The notes under the pieces: model-generated | What the model was told of the DNA's origin: nothing | Seen by the model: only the letters and a program-made list of their open reading frames with translations | Databases searched by the model: none | Position numbers and translations under genes: made by a program | Shown here: positions 12,703 through 13,350 of the stretch, piece after piece | Numbering within the stretch: position 1 is the first letter of the stretch | How the letters are laid out: every line of letters starts with the position of its first letter | Source of the DNA: an uncultured Ruminococcus sp. | GTDB lineage: Bacteria > Bacillota > Clostridia > Oscillospirales > Ruminococcaceae | Length of the DNA stretch: 13,350 bases | Direction: 5' to 3' | Assembly: GCA_937902395.1 (NCBI GenBank) | Contig: CALGTV010000032.1 | Span: 1 to 13,350, forward strand

Positions 12703-13350
12703 TTTCTGCTGCCTCGCTTTCCAGAAAAAGACGTCCTACAGAGCTTTTTATATAATCGGATTTTGTACCGAAGAATAGCTGTTTTTTAGATATATGCAAT
12801 ATATGTGACGCATATTTAACTGCTGAGGATATATCGTGGGATACCATTATTATTGTTATCCCTTTTTTGTTCAGCTTTGTTATGTGCTCATACAGGGTAT
12901 TTTGCGCTATTGAATCAAGTCCTGTGACAGGTTCGTCCAGCAGCAGCATTTTGCTTGCGGCACAAAGGGCTCTTGCAAGAAGAACTCTCTGCTGTTGTCC
13001 GCCTGAAAGGTCGCGGTAACAGCGGTTTTTCAGGTTCAGAATTCCAAGCTGATTCATATTATCATCGGCAAGTTTTTTTTCTGCTGCGCTGTAAAACGGT
13101 CGGAATTTCAGCTTTGAAATACAGCCGGATAGGACTATTTCACGGACTGATGCGGGGAAATCCCTTTGAACAGGTGTTTGCTGTGGGAGATAACCGATAT
13201 CCTTTGCGGAAAAATCGCCGCAGTAGCGTATTTCGCCGCTTACCTGCGGTTTAAGTCCGAGAATTGCCTTTATCAGCGTGCTCTTTCCTGAGCCGTTTTC
13301 ACCCAGTATGCACAAATAATCGCCGCTGCTGACGGTGAAATTTAAGCCCT
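12695..13350 (-). CDS. Metal ABC transporter ATP-binding protein (ZnuC/AdcC/MntA-like), 5' end outside window
   Basis: ATPase that powers the permease encoded next to it. The gene is open at the right edge of the window; about 218 codons are visible and the true start lies beyond. Visible parts in order are GLNFTVSSGDYLCILGENGSGKST with Walker A, the Q-loop region GYLPQQ followed by DFPASVREIVLSG (typical of the zinc/manganese ATPases), the signature LSGGQQQR, Walker B MLLLDEPVTGLD and the H-loop MVSHD. All catalytic motifs are intact. No metal-binding lipoprotein gene is seen; it may lie beyond the right edge. Confidence 0.95.
   Translation of the reverse strand, partial: GLNFTVSSGDYLCILGENGSGKSTLIKAILGLKPQVSGEIRYCGDFSAKDIGYLPQQTPVQRDFPASVREIVLSGCISKLKFRPFYSAAEKKLADDNMNQLGILNLKNRCYRDLSGGQQQRVLLARALCAASKMLLLDEPVTGLDSIAQNTLYEHITKLNKKGITIIMVSHDISSAVKYASHILHISKKQLFFGTKSDYIKSSVGRLFLESEAAENE

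Noticed and set aside
1..13350. tRNA or rRNA genes
   Set aside because: No cloverleaf-like set of arms with a TTCGA-type loop or rRNA-like conserved stretch was seen in the intergenic regions.

Overview
The window reads as chromosomal DNA of a low-to-moderate GC Gram-positive bacterium. Strong TTGACA-N17-TATAAT promoters, AAAGGAG-type ribosome binding sites, a TTG-started aroC, the greA-lysS pairing, and the DUF2975/YozG-type regulator/DUF4173 set all point to Clostridia. The intergenic hairpin repeats suggest Ruminococcus or another Oscillospiraceae member; that genus-level guess is inference.

Left part (1-5194, + strand). A hairpin-rich repeat (copy A) is followed by a trpB without trpA, then a TraX-family membrane protein with its own promoter and terminator. 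Next comes a tight two-gene operon, aroC followed by a class I DAHP synthase. trpB, aroC and the DAHP synthase are aromatic amino acid biosynthesis genes: pathway entry, chorismate formation and the last step to tryptophan. A 480-base gene-free stretch (4713-5194) holds partial repeat copy D and a strong hairpin.

Middle part (5135-7819). A three-gene + strand operon encodes a small DUF2975 membrane protein, a YozG-type helix-turn-helix regulator and a large DUF4173-like membrane protein. Its promoter carries a dyad over the -10 box, a plausible autoregulation site. Repeat copy B separates it from the convergent operon to the right.

Right part (7781-13350, - strand). A complete four-gene operon, greA, lysS, an uncharacterised coiled-coil membrane-anchored protein and nadE, runs from a perfect consensus promoter (11658-11686) to an intrinsic terminator (7781-7814). 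Upstream of it, in the same direction, lie the permease and the ATP-binding subunit of a metal-type (Znu/Adc/Mnt-like) ABC transporter; the ATPase runs off the right edge. Repeat copy C sits between the two units and supplies the last codons and stop of the permease gene.

The most notable non-gene signal is the repeat family. Copies A, B and C share a GGGATTCTAAA end and a TTTTTCGACA end, with a variable number of mostly 8-9 bp, three-base-loop hairpin modules between them. Partial copy D shares only the second end. Single copies seem to have been used as a -35 box for trpB and as the 3' end of the permease gene, and a flanking satellite hairpin as a transcription terminator.
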